From Klebsormidium nitens (taxonomy: Eukaryota > Streptophyta > Klebsormidiophyceae > Klebsormidiales > Klebsormidiaceae): a DNA stretch of 64,000 nt. This document shows, piece after piece, positions 1-11,900 of the stretch. How positions within the stretch are numbered: the first letter of the stretch is position 1; every line of letters begins with the position of its first letter. The notes below the pieces were generated by a model, which saw only the letters and a program-made list of their open reading frames with translations, made no database searches and was not told the DNA's origin. Location of the stretch: the NCBI GenBank assembly GCA_000708835.1, contig DF237009.1, forward strand, positions 62,001 to 126,000, written 5' to 3'. The translations under genes and the position numbers were made by a program.

Positions 1-3000
1 TTAGCAGCCCCGCACAGTTGTCGGACAACCCGTGGACGAATGCCAGGAGCTGCACGGCGGCGTGTTTGAGAACCGGGTCCTTGGTTTCCGGCCCCAGGCA
101 TGCGGCCACAGCCGAAAAGAGGCTCGTCGCGCCGCCCGGGGAATCGCCCGGTCCGCTCGTGCTCGGGTCCGTCTCCGGCCGCTTGCTGGTCGCTTCGGAC
201 GCCCGAGTGCCATCCGAAACTTTGCCGCCACCGTCCGAAACCTTCCCGGGACCGTCCGAAACTTTTCCGCCGCCGTCCGAAGGTTTTCCGCCCTCGTCCG
301 AAAATACGAAACTCACCAACGGCGGCGACTCGCAGAGAAGGTGCACTACGTGTAAGGCGACCCCCCGCACAGGGGGCGGCGACTCCAGTCCTATGAGAGG
401 CTCAAGTTTCCGTTCCGTTACAAGGAACGCTAGTTCCGTCCATTGCGTCGCCGGTACGTGCGCAACGAGCAGACCTAGCGTCGAAGCGGCCTCAAACTGC
501 GCGCGGGGGTCCTCGGCTTCGACGGCCAATTCGATCAGCCGGTCAAAGAAGGCGCAGTCGATCGGGGCGCCATCGCGGCCGCTGCCACTGGCGGCGAACC
601 TCGATGCGACACGTGTCCCTAACTCGGTGACTCCACTCGGCCCTGGATCGGACTCCACAGTGGCTTTGCCTTTGCCATTCCTCTGACGGCCGCTGACGTC
701 AGCAGAGGAAGCGGCAGCGTGCGCCTTGCTTGCGGGTCCTATTTTTACTCTACTTGACAAGCGGGCTTGTGAATTGACGCTGCTAAGTGGTACATGAGAA
801 TCTGATCCTATCTGTGCCGTTGCCTGTGTGGTGGGAGTGCTAGGTTGAATTGGAACCCAGTTTGCCCCCAGGGGAGTCGCGGCTGCTGACCCAAGAACCG
901 TGAATCGGGTTGTCGCGTCCAGCCGCAAGAGAACTCGCAAGACTCGTAGGGAAGCGTACACGCTTGTCGGCTGCAAAAGTACAACAGCATTAATCAGAAG
1001 TTCTTCGCGAACCTGAACTGTTCGTTGATGCCCGCACCTGCACCCGCTGATGCTCTCGCACGTTGCGTGTACTTCCAGGTTCCTTTGAACGACACGACAC
1101 CGATAAAAAAAGCAGTCCCTTTCCAGCATACTTTTCGACGTGTTTTTGCGATCTGTAGTTTGCCGCAACCTGATACTTTCTAGGCAGCGCTAAGGAACTT
1201 CCTAACGAGCTACGTGAGATATACTGAAGTTTCCGGCTGATTATATCCGTTGAGCGAAAGGATCCAGTACGGACAACTCTGAACCGTTGATTCTAGTGAG
1301 AATAAGGATCATGTATTGGACGAGAAAAGAGTGAAGATGCTCGTAAGCAGCTACGCCGCAGCCTCCGAAATATTTGGTGCTTCACCTTCTTGGAGTCCAG
1401 CGCTGCTCTCAGTGGAGAGAAGAGCGTTGCGACGGGTTTAAGGCCGTTCATAACCTGCGCGCAGAAACAGAAAAGTGTTGATCAGTTTGTAAGCGTCCAA
1501 CGGAGTCAATAACAGACGGAGTCAGCGCAAACAGTACCCTCCAAGACGTTATGAACAGCGTGCCATCGCAATTTTGCGTGGAGTCGTCAAAAGATCTTTC
1601 CGGAAGTTCAAGGTGATACGAACACCTGGTCAGGTGCAGATCCCAGCCTCTATGATTGGATGCAACTAATTGCCATGAACCCTCGTGAACCCTCGTGCTG
1701 TTCGAGAGAGGCTTGAGCCCCATCAAAGCAGGACCTTCAAGACAGCCTTTCTCGCAAACCTCAAGTCTTCCAGCTCAAAATCCTAGGCGCACATGTCACA
1801 CCTCGTCCTTACCTTCACAAAAGCATCACGAAAGGCCTCCCTCTCGCTGACCACATCCACATCCATCGCCTGCCCTTCGCCCGACGATTCCGCCAAAACC
1901 CCCATCAAGCTCGACGCAGCTTTCCGTCCATCCGCTGCAACCCCGTTCCGCTCCGCCCCATCCCCCCCGGAAACCAACCCGAACACGTCCCCCGCCGCAA
2001 CAGCAAATAGCTTCTGTACAAAACACGCACCGCTCTCCGCCTCCCGAAGGCGCGCCCCAACCGTCTCCAACCGCTCAACGCTCCTTAGCGACTTTGGCTC
2101 CGTTTCTTTGCTCTTCGGCACGGGCCCCTCCGCAGCCGCGGCTCCGCCATCCCCCCGGACACGCGCTTCCGCCCCTCTGTCCACAACGGCTTCCGGTGCC
2201 GTCGGCGCCGCGGCCGGTGACGCGGCCGGTGACGCGGCCGCTGTTGATGATGACGTCACCCCGGCCGCCGCCGCCGCCGCCGCTGACGGAGCCACGGGCG
2301 TCCGAGCGGCCCTGTCGCTCTCCTGGCTCTGGTTTTGCTGGGGCCTCTCGCCCCCCCGCCCGTGCGCCGGGCTCTTGAACAGGGCCCTCGGGGAGCGCCC
2401 TGGCGGCGCCCCCGGTTCGCTGGTCAGCCGGTTGAGCTGCTGGTTAAGCGCGAGAGGCCTCGTCGGAGAGTCGGTGTCCACTTCGCGCCGCCGCTTTGCC
2501 GCGGAACCCGGGCTCGCGCGCTGTTGAGATTGTGCGGCGCGGAGCTCCGCCTCGAGGCGCTGCGCCGCCTCTTGCGCTTCCTTCATCTTGGCGTCCTTCT
2601 CAGCCTTGGCGCGCTTGGCTTCTTGAACTTCTTGATCCTATCAATAAGACCGATTGGATTCAGAAAGTGGATTGAACAATTCCTCAAACCGTTCGAATCC
2701 CATGCACCGATGAGAAACGAAGTGAAGTTGGCAGGGTCACAGGGTCAAAGGACACCCTCAGATTTCAAACGGACATCCAAGAACCGGTTTGAGAGTAAGC
2801 AAGGATTCGAAGAGTTTTCAGAATGGATCAAGGACAATGAACAAATGCAATCACCGTCGACGGCCCGGCCCAGAGGCCTCCAATTTCATTTGTGTCTCAG
2901 GCTGTCGTTTGGCCTCTTCTTTCAGAAGCAACTTCATAAGTTCCGAGACCAAGGACTGTTTCAAAGAGTTGAGAGCCTGCATTCGCAACAAGGCAGTAGC

Positions 3001-4964
3001 TCACAAGCGCCACAGAGCAGCGGCTTGGCAACCGAGGAGCAGTATTTCAAACGTACATCGTCTTACTTTGAAAAGGAGCTGTGCTTGCAGCCTCTCGATC
3101 TCCCGCTGCATGTCCGTCGTCTGCCGCGAAGACGTCTGCTGGCTGCTGCCCGAGACGCCGGCTGCGCGCTTCCTCAGCTCAAACGTCTCGCTCTCGGCCT
3201 GCAGTGTGCCGGCACACTTGTCAGTCAGAGGATATCGAGAATGCTGAGACAATTAAGAAACGGACTTACAGGACATGGCTGCAGAAAGGACGATGAGAAT
3301 GGAAAGAAATAAGAAATTGAAGGATAAAGACAGGGGGATAAGTTATGGCTTGAAATGACAATGTGAGGTAAGGCAGAGTCAGCAAGCGCAATATATCTTA
3401 CAAAAATATTGAAGTCCTGTGATCAGAGACACAAGTGGAAATCTACAAAGTAGACTTCTCGGCCTAAGGAATATTGTACCCGGTGTTCATAGAACCAGGT
3501 CACAGTGGTGGCAATTCGAGATGGACTGATACGCTTTGGATCCTGGACCTGATTTGCAAGCAGTGCAAAACTTGCACTCCTAGACAAATTCCTCACCGTT
3601 TGTACACGGGACCTGAGGAGCGAGATGCAGCCGTCCTTGTCTCTGATGGCCTGTTCATTTTGCCTGAGCTCCTCTTGCAAGCGCCACAGATCCTGCTGCA
3701 CTGTGCCTGCAAAATCACCATTCGGCGTTTCGATTTCATTGAAACAGCTTCAAAGATTGAGTATGGATGAACATTGTCTCACACAACAACACGCCCATGT
3801 CAGAGGAACAGAGACATGTTACCTTCTTGAATGTGACTGGCGGCATATGAACAAACCGAAAACAGAAACGAAGAAAGTTATTGTTCCTTCGTCTACAACA
3901 GGGGAATCATTTGAAGATGTTTTCAAAAGGAAAAACATGTCTTTCCATTCCAATCACAAGGCTTACATAAGACTCAACTTCCACAGGAGATTCTGCAGAG
4001 ATGAACGAAGAAACAGGAAACAATACGGGTGTACACGACTGACCCCACATAAGCGAGCCGCTACCTGGTTGATCTTCATCCGACGTCTGTCAACTTTGTG
4101 AGGGAGGTGCTGATCAAGGCTAACAAGCTGATACCAGCAATCCGTCACACGGCCTGGAGGATTTTGCAAGACAGGTCTGATCTTGTTGAGATAGACCCAG
4201 CATCATCACCGAATCCAAAGAGAAACGACACTTTTGAGTGGGAACCTTGTTAGGCGCTTTGCCAGAAAGCCTGAAAAGTGGCTGCGAGGACCATTCGGTT
4301 TCCTCGAAAAGGTCTGATCTTTCCCTATATTTCAAAGTCAGCCTTTCAGATCACACATTTCTTGATGCAAGCTAGAAAACAACAAAGTCACACACGTCTA
4401 CTTCTCCAGCATGATCACACCACCAGTATCAACTCACACACCTGCAGCCGGAACTGAATTTGAACTCTGTCCGGTGCTGACCGCCGCCGGTGCATTTGGC
4501 TTTGCTTGCACAAAGGCCCTTGGAAGGGGTCCATTCTGCTGAGCTGGCACTGGCTGCAGCGGCTGTCGCGGCGCAGCATTTTGAACCACCCCTGTCCCCG
4601 GGACCTGCCACCGAGCCCCTGGGGCCTGCTGAACTGATGGCCGCGGCGGCGCCACCGGCTGGATCAACATCGGCCGCTGCTGGTGTGAATATGCCTGGGG
4701 GTTTTGGTGTGAAGGTGCCTGGGAGTTGTGCGGCGAAGGGGCTTGCTGAGGCTGGGGGAAGTTTCCTCTCTGCGGCGTAAAAGTCTGGCCTTGCTGGGGC
4801 AATTGTCCTGCATTGGTTTGGAAGCTGGGCCTTGGTGCGGAGGCTTGCGGCCCGTTCTGCTGCTGCGCTGTCTTCCATTCGACTGCCGCGCGCTCCACCT
4901 TGTCGATCTCTGCGATGCACAGGTCCCAGTTGTAGTCGTCATCGTCGTCCATCGGGTCCGCCAT
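1..4964 (-). CDS. ATRIP/SUV2-like DNA-damage checkpoint protein, 3' part outside window
   Basis: Predicted exons in transcription order: 4964-4442, 3706-3597, 3198-3067, 2637-1813, 970-1 (continues left). All join in phase with GT-AG borders and give 853 residues so far. Residues 6-24 form an acidic-hydrophobic motif (five Asp, then YNWDLCIAEIDKVE) that resembles the RPA-binding motif at the ATRIP N-terminus. It is followed by a Gln/Pro-rich disordered stretch, then coiled coil at about 176-211 and 240-295, a long Ala/Ser/Pro linker, and from exon 5 a helical, ARM-like region (for example FDRLIELAVEAEDPRAQFEAA). This order matches ATRIP, the partner that brings ATR kinase to RPA-coated single-stranded DNA. 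The assignment rests on architecture and the short N-terminal motif, not on long sequence identity. Another coiled-coil nuclear scaffold is possible. The ATG at 4964 was chosen because the acidic motif follows at once. Confidence 0.55.
209..304 (-). repeat. coding 24-bp repeat, octapeptide K-V-S-D-G-x-G-G
   Basis: Inside exon 5 of the ATRIP-like gene a 24-bp unit built around the core TCCGAAA (plus strand) repeats about four times. On the coding strand it gives consecutive degenerate octapeptides of the form KVSDGGGG/KVSDGPGG. The tract is Gly/Ser/Asp-rich and probably a disordered loop between helical repeats. The unit stays a multiple of three, so the frame is kept. Confidence 0.7.
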
Positions 4965-5909
4965 CTGATGCAGAATCTTCGCTTCGAAGTGGCACCTATG
5001 AGGAATTGAGCGAGAGGCCCTTGTCTTTGAGTTGATGGTGGCGCGCGCAAGTCACTCAGGAAACTTTACGCATCATCAGGCGGTTTTCCCGCCCCGCTGA
5101 TCAGACCAAGACCCTTAGAGAAAGAAATATAATGATCGTGTGATGCTCTCTGGTTTCACGCCATGACGACTCACTCGTGCTGCTTGCTAATGTACGCAAG
5201 CGCTCCTGAGCCGTCTAGGAGCCGTCCTACTACTACCGTAGCTCACGTCCCCCTCGCATTGCCGCCACCGCCCCGCCATTTTCGGATGTACAGGCGAACG
5301 TAACTAGACGCGGGAGGGAACTTGGCTCCTTCCTGTCCTGGAGTCTGGACGGTACCTATCATTGACAATGATACCTAGGCCCGTGCGGACCGCCAGCTGA
5401 CGGTACGTACCAGATTAGGGTTTCATAACACAGAACGTATGCCGTGCTCTAGCTCAGCCCAGCTGAGCTCAGCCTCGATCGCGGCCGACGCTTTGAACCA
5501 ATGCCAATGGATGCAACTGGACCAATCTCACTCTTAGCGCCCGCCAATCATGCTCGAAGCTTTTCAAGAGGATGGTGTCCTTTCCCCTTGTTTTTGGCCT
5601 ACTTGAGAAGAAAAAAATGTCACAGGGTCTTTGTCGAAACATGTAAGGCGTGCTTGCGCCGGGGGCATGCTTGTGTGAGTTCTGGTTGCAACCAGCAGTA
5701 CCCTCAAACAATACAATCAGAGAGTATTCCAGCTCAAGTATCAACTGCACGACCACTCTGCGGGGAACACAATTCTTACTTCAAGTCTTACTGAGGGGCA
5801 TTGGGAAATGCAAGAGCGTGGCCATTGAAGATATCAGCTGAATAGAACCAGCGAGGACTTGGTTGCAGTCAATATCTTCAGGCGATATAGGAGATAAAAG
5901 TCGGGCGGT
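4965..5909. promoter_or_regulatory. divergent promoter region, ATRIP-like / CEP290
   Basis: 945 bp separate the two predicted start codons, which point away from each other. The stretch must hold both 5' untranslated regions and the core promoters. I see no coding exon here and no convincing TATA box or other named element. The role is inferred from gene orientation alone. Confidence 0.45.
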
Positions 5910-8900
5910 ATGGCGCCACTCGTGGTGGCAGCCAAGGAGTTCCGGTTTGCCCCAAAGACGCTGCACCTGGAGTGGGACCCCATTCTGGACGTTGATGTCA
6001 GAAAACTTGTTGAAAAGGTGAGACAGACAGCTGCAATGCCGGACCGAGCTTCCTCCAGAGCTCCCTAAAGAAGCAGATGGGCCTAGTAAAAAGTCCTTGG
6101 ATTGAGACGACAATACCAATCAACAAGAGTACCGCATGAAACAATTCCCTTTGCACCTCCAACAGATTCAGCACTTGAAGGCTGAGCTAATGACAAGATG
6201 CATTGATGTTTGGGACCATCAGTTCGACTTTTGGGCCCAGAAAATCGTCTGCCTTTACTGGCAACAGGCCACACTTGAAGTGTAGTGGTGTGGTTACTAT
6301 TTTTTCCAAAGTTTGGGTAGGAATCACAGCACATCCACAGAACGACTGAGTATGTTATCTGGGGCCCACTACTTTTCAGACAACTGACCTGTGTTGCTTG
6401 CAGTAGTGCAGTGCTGCTCATGAGCCAAGTAGAAACAATGGACGATCTCTCGGGCACTGGCAAGTCCTGTTTGCTTAAGCGAGACACAAGCATTGTGTCC
6501 AGTAGATGCAAAGTAGATCTATGGAGAAGGGCTTTGTTGACTTGTTAATATGTGCAGGCCCCAAACTTGGAGCAACTAGAGGTGTTGGAGTCCACCTCGA
6601 AAAGCTTACTGCCAGCCTTGATCCAAAAGGATGGCGGCCAAGATTGCTTGGACAGGATGGTAAGGGGACACCGGCTCTCAGAATGCTCTCTCCCTTCTCT
6701 CCCCTCAAAAACGACTCTCCATTTGCGGACACATTGACAAAGCCGTTCCACAGGTTTGTTGGTCTCAGGATCTTCCTCTTCTACCCACATCTGCGACACA
6801 CAAATACTGTGGGAATGCTCAAGCTCCTCAGAGAAAGTTCTATTGGCGTATTCCGAATTCCTTAGAGTCTGAGATCACATGCAGCATTTCAGATGTCATC
6901 AGCTTCGACTTGCCACCCAGCCAGGCTGCAGAACGAGGCATGATTCCGTGAAGAATCATCTCCTGAGAAGGCGTAGCTTTCGTGCACTTTGACTCGATCG
7001 ACATCATTTAAGATCGGCACTGTTTTCGATCAGGTACATCTTGCTAAGGTACTGCAACTTGGGCTGGAGTACCAGGGAGAGCTGGGGGAGCGGAATGCAT
7101 CAAGGCTGGAACTGGAGCTCGATAACTTGCAACAAGACCTGCGGCGGGCGCAAACGGGAGGTACGGCCTTGGCTTACGTCCGTTAGGATCCTGCTCAACA
7201 TATTTAGCTTGTTGTGATGTTGTCACATGTTGCGGTCTTCTTAAGCCCCGACGCGAAGCATTCTCTACTTTACGATGGTCTGGCTCAAAAAGATACGCTC
7301 CCGAACTGACTGCTCAGACCAGGTGAACTCAGCCTGGTCGTTTATCCTTTTATTAACCGCACATTAGTGGACTCATATACAACTCTGTACAAGAAGCAGG
7401 GTATGCCATTTTCGCACTGCCAAAAGAATACGTCTGCAAGTTTTTCGATGCCCCTCCAATCTGTTCCATGGAGCCCAGAACAGCCTGTTTAGAGTGGATT
7501 TGAGATTCTGGACGCTTCTTGACGTCCGGCACTTCTTATTCTTTCACCATGAGGAGGTCGAAGTCGCTGGGCGCATGTCTGACAGTCTCGTAGTGGCTGG
7601 CGGTAGATAAAATCTAGGGCGGGATTGAGGACTCACCTTGGCGACCTGCTCTTTGCTCCGTAATCCTTACTTGAGGGTCAGAGAACGCACGTGATGAGTG
7701 TGGCTCGTAGAAGTGTCGAACCAGCAAGACACTGACGGACTAAGTCTTTTCCGCAGACGCGGATGCGCTGGTGGGCACGCTTGAGGGCAAAATCTTAAGG
7801 ACATCCCTTGAAACTAGCTCTCTGCATTGTTCTTGAGGGCTGGGAAACGTGCCCCTAACCTCAACAAGATTGGCTTAATAGAAGGAGTTCCCAATCAGCA
7901 AAAAATGGAGAACCAATATTCTTATTTGGAGGCGCTGGTGGGCAAGCTGGAGGGCGAGATCGAGGACTGCTCGCGAACCTGCTCTCTGCTTTGTCTCAGC
8001 CTTGTGTGAACGAACATACCCAGAACGACAAGGGGTTGGGCTTACAATAATCGTTCTCGCAGACTCGGAGGCGCTGGCAAGCTGAAGAGCGAGATCAAGG
8101 ACCTGCTTTTGGCTTTGAGTTTGGGAAGAAGGGAACGTACCCTCAGACAGACTGAGGATGACTCACAAAGCGAAACTAGAAAGACGATATTAATTTCGCA
8201 GACTCGGAGGCGCTGGTGGGCAAGCTGGAGGGCGAGATTGAGGACCTGAAGGCGGACCTGCTTTCTGCACTCTTTAAGGCTCTGGAACTGTATCGTCAGA
8301 CACAAAAAGAACGCAGCTTCTGTCGGATTTCAACAAGCAAGAGATAAAGAGTATTTCACTTTTCGCAGACTCGGAGGCGCTGGTGGGCAAGCTGGAGGGC
8401 GAGATCGAGGACCTGAACGCGGACCTGCGCGAGGCGTACAAGAAGATGGACGCCTATGAGGCCGAGCTGGACGACCTGCGCGACGAGCTCGCGCAGCGCG
8501 CAACCGAAGGGCGGGGGAGGGCAGGTGTGGCGATTATATCAGCATCCCTTTGCACCGGAGACGTCTCGATGGAGCCCTTGATAGCAGAAGTGTCTCTTCG
8601 ATGCGAGAGGTTTTAGGTTTTTTAGACCCTCGTAGAAGTTTGGCTGTTATGTGAAAGCAATTCTGCATCCAGAGTTGGCTTATATCGGACCTCCCTTGGT
8701 TTGGAAGGCGCTTCTGCTAGGTTCTTTGCCTGAAATCGACCATCCCCATTCAAAATGGATTATTCGACAACCAGAAAGCTCGTAAACTCTTGTGGATTGT
8801 ATTCTGTCTTTGAGGACTTTCATGGCTTCTCCTGCAACTTCTAACAATCAGAGAGTACAGGACCCGACAATTAATTCCTCTGTATCGTCGACAAGTTCGG

Positions 8901-11900
8901 CATCTTCGATAAGTATCGGCGGGTGTTAGGAACAGGGCTGATCGAATCTTTCTAAGCTTAGACGCCTTAAGTGACCCCCAGGCGCAGGCGGGGACAGCAA
9001 CGTGCTGCGGCGCGAGATGGAGGAGGAGCGCGCCAAGTCGTCCCGGCTGGAGCGCCAGGTGGAATTCCTCGAAGGCGCGCTGGACCACGAGCGGCAGCGG
9101 AACGAGCGGATCGAGTCGGTGAGCGGACGTCTACCGTGAGGGGTTTCTGTTTAAGCGCAGTTCTGAAGGTCCTTTCAGGCCTTGTGAGCCTGTTACCCTG
9201 GTCCAGTTGTTGCAAGCGGCACCGGAACAGCGGACAAATTGGTGAGCGAACGTCTGAGAACCTGGCGAGCAATACGTACGCGCGATCTTTCGGACGGAAT
9301 ACGGACGCCAATGAACAATTGTCACCTTGTCTGCTGGCCATGAGCGGCAGTGGAACGAGCGAATCGAGTCGGTGAGCGGAGGTCTACTGTGAGAAGTTTC
9401 TGTGGAGTGTGCCTCTCGACGCTGTTTCAGACGCTGAAAGACCTTGTCACGTGTCCGGTCGCTACTAGCGCCACCCGAACGGACGGAATCGAGTCGGTGA
9501 GGAGACGTCCGAGACTCTGACACTCTGTTGGAAGCTTACTGATTTTTCTTATCTTGTTCGTCTCGTTCTCTGACTGCAAGTGGCAGCGCCAAGAACAGAT
9601 ACCCTCCCTGAGCGGACGCTTGTTGAGTGTCCAATCTCGTTCTGTCCGGAAGGTTTGGAAAATGGAAGATTTTACTGGCCGACTCTCTACAACGGACTTG
9701 ATGGCTGGACTTAAGCAACTGCTACGAGAAATTGACGATGACCTTGTGAATCCTGCAGGAAACGAGGGAGGAGAAACGCAGCGCTGCCATTCTGCGCGAA
9801 AAGGCGAAGGTGAGCCCCAAGCGTCTGTCTTCTTAGTCTTCATCCTTCTCCTGGTTGCGATTTAATGGTGCTGCCGTTGACGAGCTACGTTACCATTCGT
9901 ATTGGTCGGTCAACACGTAGTCTCACTCATAGTATAAGCTTCTCGCTCTTGATTGGGCCTCAAAACGGCTCAGTAAGAATCCAACAAAACGGCGTAGAGA
10001 AACCCATGGATGCCACAGTTAGCACTGCGGCAACTGTCCCCTTGCGGCCATGCTGACTCCGAAGTCTTCTTCGCATCCTTCTACATTTTGTTTCTGCGTT
10101 TATTGCGTCCGCAGTTTACACCTAAGTGCAACTCGCACATCGGTTTGTCAACATGTACGCATCGTTCAAGTATAGAATCGTCAAGGTTGAAGGAGAAAAT
10201 AAACACTGTATTGTGATTGAAAGAAGGTGTGAGAGAAGGGCGTGCAATTAGTGGGAGGGAAATGACCCCCAAAGGATAAGAGTGAGGCGAGAAGCTCCCC
10301 GTCTTTCTCTTTCAAGCCAGAGTCACTTCTCCTTTCTTTGAACGACCTCTATAAATGCTTCAGCTCGTTCAGCTGAATGGATATCTGAATCAATGTGGTC
10401 AAACTTTTGAACGTGTTCGTGCGCTGCAGCAACTGGACGACGAGGTGGGCGAGCTGCGGACGCAACTAGAGGCGGAGCAGAAGCGCATGGAGATGCGGGA
10501 GATGGACGACCGCGGCCAGAGCTCACGTTTGCAACAGAAGAACAGGTGCGGCCCAAACTTGAAACGCATTTCTTACGATCGTAAGGTCAGAACGGCGATA
10601 TGTTCGAGATCGCTCTTGCGCCGCTTCCACGCCGACCTCAATCTTGGTCTTCCGACCCCGACCGCAAAAGGCATCAGCTTGAACCGCGAATCCACCCAAG
10701 CCCAGGTCTTTTCGCAAAGAGACGAACCGGCTGCAGCGCGAGAACAAGGTGCTGTCCAGAGCTCTTTGGATGCAAGGCGCATCGCGAAAACTCGATCACT
10801 CCCCCAAAGTCGAAATCTCATCCTGAACCGCAAGTTTCAAAGCTGGAGTTAGATCGGCCCCCAAGTTTGCACCTCAAGCTCGTGAATTCCAACCTGAACC
10901 GCAAGTTTCATCAGCTTTAACTCCATTCTGAAACCCATATACGACTTCTCTGCAGGGAGATCGACCGGTTGCAGCGCGAGAACAAGGTGCTGGAGCGGCA
11001 GTTTGTGGAGGTGCAGGCTAAAGGAGAGGAGCTAGCCGCCGAGATGCTGCAGCTCAGCGAGCAGGTGGTGCGCCTCGACGAGACGCAGCGCGAGCGGGAC
11101 GCCACGGTGAGAGGGCGCCACGTGGCGGATCCCAGAGCTCGATTAGGGGTGGGATTGCCTTCGGCGAATAGGAGGGCCACGTGTCAGAGTGCTGATTCTC
11201 GAGCAGTACTTGTGCGGCTCTTGCGGATCGACAAGGGCAGCGCGAGCGATGCGAGGCATCTTCAGACAGTGCCGCGGCAAACTGGAAAACCGCATCTGTC
11301 ATAACCCATCCTTTGTGAACAGAAAACTCATGTTGCCAGTGTAGGTCACCCCTCGGCTGTACGAGGGGGACTGACGGCTCTGGTATAATCTGAACCGTCG
11401 CCAGGAGGGCAATCAGAGAGGCCTGGTCGGATTGGCGCGTTGGACTCTCTGTTCACAAACCTTCCGATCTTGTCAGAAGCGTGTCTTTCACGCGCTGTAA
11501 AGGGTCCTGAACACTTCGGCCCTAGATCCTCACGCTCGACACTTCCTGCATTTGCGGACGTGGAGGCGGTGGCTGCGGACGGTAGGCGCCAGAAGGGCGG
11601 ACACGTAAAGTCGGGGTCCTTTTTCTCATTGCGAAAGTGGTGTGGGAGGAGTCTGCCGAGGAGCTCATGCGGACAGCGGTCCTGCAGTTCATGGTTGATC
11701 GCGGTTGAACGAATGGCAGTTCCCCAAACATCTGCATCGAAAAGGAAAAATGTTGGACTTCTCCAAAAACCTGGTACTTCAGCTGTAGCCTCGAACCTGA
11801 TTTACCATGGTTCTCACCACATTGCGGATATGGAGGCTGTGGCGGCCGACGGCGAGCGCGAGAAGGCGGAGCTGCTGGCCCAGGTAGCCGAGCGGCGCGG

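Noticed and set aside
2335-3312. Plus-strand open frame of 325 codons
   Set aside because: It lies antisense to the ATRIP-like exons and runs across their introns; open only because of high GC. Composition is Arg/Leu-rich with no domain.
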